Source: Neolewinella xylanilytica (lineage in GTDB: Bacteria; Bacteroidota; Bacteroidia; Chitinophagales; Saprospiraceae). Taken from it: a DNA stretch of 64,000 bases. The position numbers were made by a program, and so were the translations under genes. The notes beneath the pieces were generated by a model. That model searched no databases, was not told where the DNA came from, and saw nothing but the letters and a program-made list of their open reading frames with translations. This document shows positions 63,346-64,000 of this stretch, piece by piece (the stretch's first letter is position 1; every line of letters starts with the position of its first letter). The stretch spans positions 1,550,001 to 1,614,000 of the forward strand of contig NZ_PTJC01000006.1 of the NCBI RefSeq assembly GCF_002934605.1, written 5' to 3'.

Positions 63346-64000
63346 GTGGCCCTGGCCTTCGCGATCAATGGCCTGGTCTACGCCAACTGGACGAGCCGCT
63401 TACCCCGTTTGCAGGAGCTGTACGGGATCGACAACGGGCAGACGGGCTTCGTGCTGACCAGCCTGGCCGTCGGGTCGCTCATCGCGATGCCCCTCGCTGG
63501 CTATCTGATCGTCAAAAACGGGAGTCGCCGGTTGGCGGTGGTCTCTACGGTAGGGTTTATCCTGGTCGTGCCTTTAATGGCCTACATGCCGGGCTACGCC
63601 GGCTTGCTGCTGCTCATGCCGCTGGTGGGGATCTCGACCGGGGTAATGGACGTAGCCATCAACGCCCAGGCGGTGGAGGTGGAAAAACTCTGGGGACAGC
63701 CCATCACCTCCTCCTTCCACGCCTGTTTTTCGGGGGGTATGTTCGTTGGAGCGGGCATCGCGGCCGCCTTTATCTATTTGGGGATGGACCTGGGTCCGCA
63801 TTTTCTGGTCATTTCCCTGATCACTTCCCTGTTGTCGATTTACGCCCTCCGTAATTTTTTGAATGACGGGCCGGACGCCGGTCCGGAAATCGGCCCCGGC
63901 GCCGGCCGCTTCGGTCTGGCGATCGTACTCCTCGGCCTGGCTTCGCTCTGCACCATGATCGGTGAGGGCGCCATGGCCGACTGGACGCCGCTATATATGA
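63346..64000 (+). CDS. MFS transporter of the YbjJ type (3' part outside window)
   Basis: At least 218 residues of a major facilitator are visible, with about six to seven helices: LAFAINGLVYANWTSRLPRL, TSLAVGSLIAMPLAGYLI, GFILVVPLMAYMPGYAGLLLLMPLVGISTGVMDVAINAQAVEVE, FHACFSGGMFVGAGIAAAF, and at the end SLCTMIGEGAMADWTPLYM, typical of YbjJ-type proteins. The frame is open to the window end. The start is unclear: between the promoter and the conserved TM1 the frame has no ATG, TTG or GTG until GTG at 63346; an ATT at 63295 would add RIERSASLLRTRIA. Confidence 0.85.
   Translation, partial: MALAFAINGLVYANWTSRLPRLQELYGIDNGQTGFVLTSLAVGSLIAMPLAGYLIVKNGSRRLAVVSTVGFILVVPLMAYMPGYAGLLLLMPLVGISTGVMDVAINAQAVEVEKLWGQPITSSFHACFSGGMFVGAGIAAAFIYLGMDLGPHFLVISLITSLLSIYALRNFLNDGPDAGPEIGPGAGRFGLAIVLLGLASLCTMIGEGAMADWTPLYM

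Overview
The window looks like chromosomal DNA of a GC-rich Bacteroidota bacterium, most likely of the Saprospirales (Lewinella/Neolewinella type). Signs of this are promoters of the Bacteroidota TAnnTTTG type, cargo proteins carrying type A and type B sorting domains for the type IX secretion system (T9SS), a PorE-like lipoprotein, a Bacteroidota-style LptD, an Oar-like TonB receptor, the split atpBEFHAG cluster, and start sites without Shine-Dalgarno sequences. Genus-level placement is inference. I see no rRNA or tRNA genes, no prophage, no transposase and no CRISPR array.

Layout. 1-2105 (minus): the end of a sigma-54 activator downstream of miaB. 2264-5293 (plus): a secreted protein and a PorE-like OmpA lipoprotein. 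5307-6390: two tandem arrays (5 x 84 bp and 8 x 72 bp) sharing modules in opposite orientation; the second runs into the stop codon of a HEPN-like gene. 7988-10765: LptD-like protein. 10870-13606 (minus): a stress-type cluster (PRC-barrel, membrane-anchored protein, two YsnF/AvaK-type proteins). 13763-19209 (minus): TonB receptor, DUF4197 protein, saccharopine-dehydrogenase-like oxidoreductase. 19527-20210: a roughly 93-bp hairpin repeat array. 20294-25607: a trp operon with a Trp-Trp-Trp leader peptide and attenuator, then trpE-trpG-trpB-trpA and miaA. 25717-31433: lipoproteins, a membrane AraC-type regulator, a T9SS-sorted sugar dehydrogenase and a carboxynorspermidine dehydrogenase. 31589-36956: atpBEFHAG. 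36961-42577 (minus): lipoprotein, DUF368 lipid-carrier transporter, aroE, sialate esterase, MATE pump. 42731-44286: exbB-exbD-exbD. 44930-51758: OmpA protein, ureohydrolase-like protein and a giant T9SS type B cargo protein. 51836-60258: manA, metK, pyrG, a retropepsin-like protein, leuS. 60289-64000: PD-(D/E)XK-like protein, Lrp regulator, PhzF, LytTR, DEDDh exonuclease, and an MFS transporter cut by the window end.

The most interesting system is the trp region. A 16-residue leader peptide with three consecutive Trp codons precedes a terminator and a competing antiterminator, and miaA lies four bases after trpA. MiaA makes i6A37 in tRNAs reading UNN codons, including tRNA-Trp, so the attenuator appears to control an enzyme that itself affects decoding of the leader. 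A second striking pattern is a 20-base GC-rich element found three times exactly and twice nearly exactly, each time just in front of a gene. The repeat arrays, a degenerate ureohydrolase-fold protein, a terminator inside the atp operon and a 138-bp antisense gene overlap are further points.
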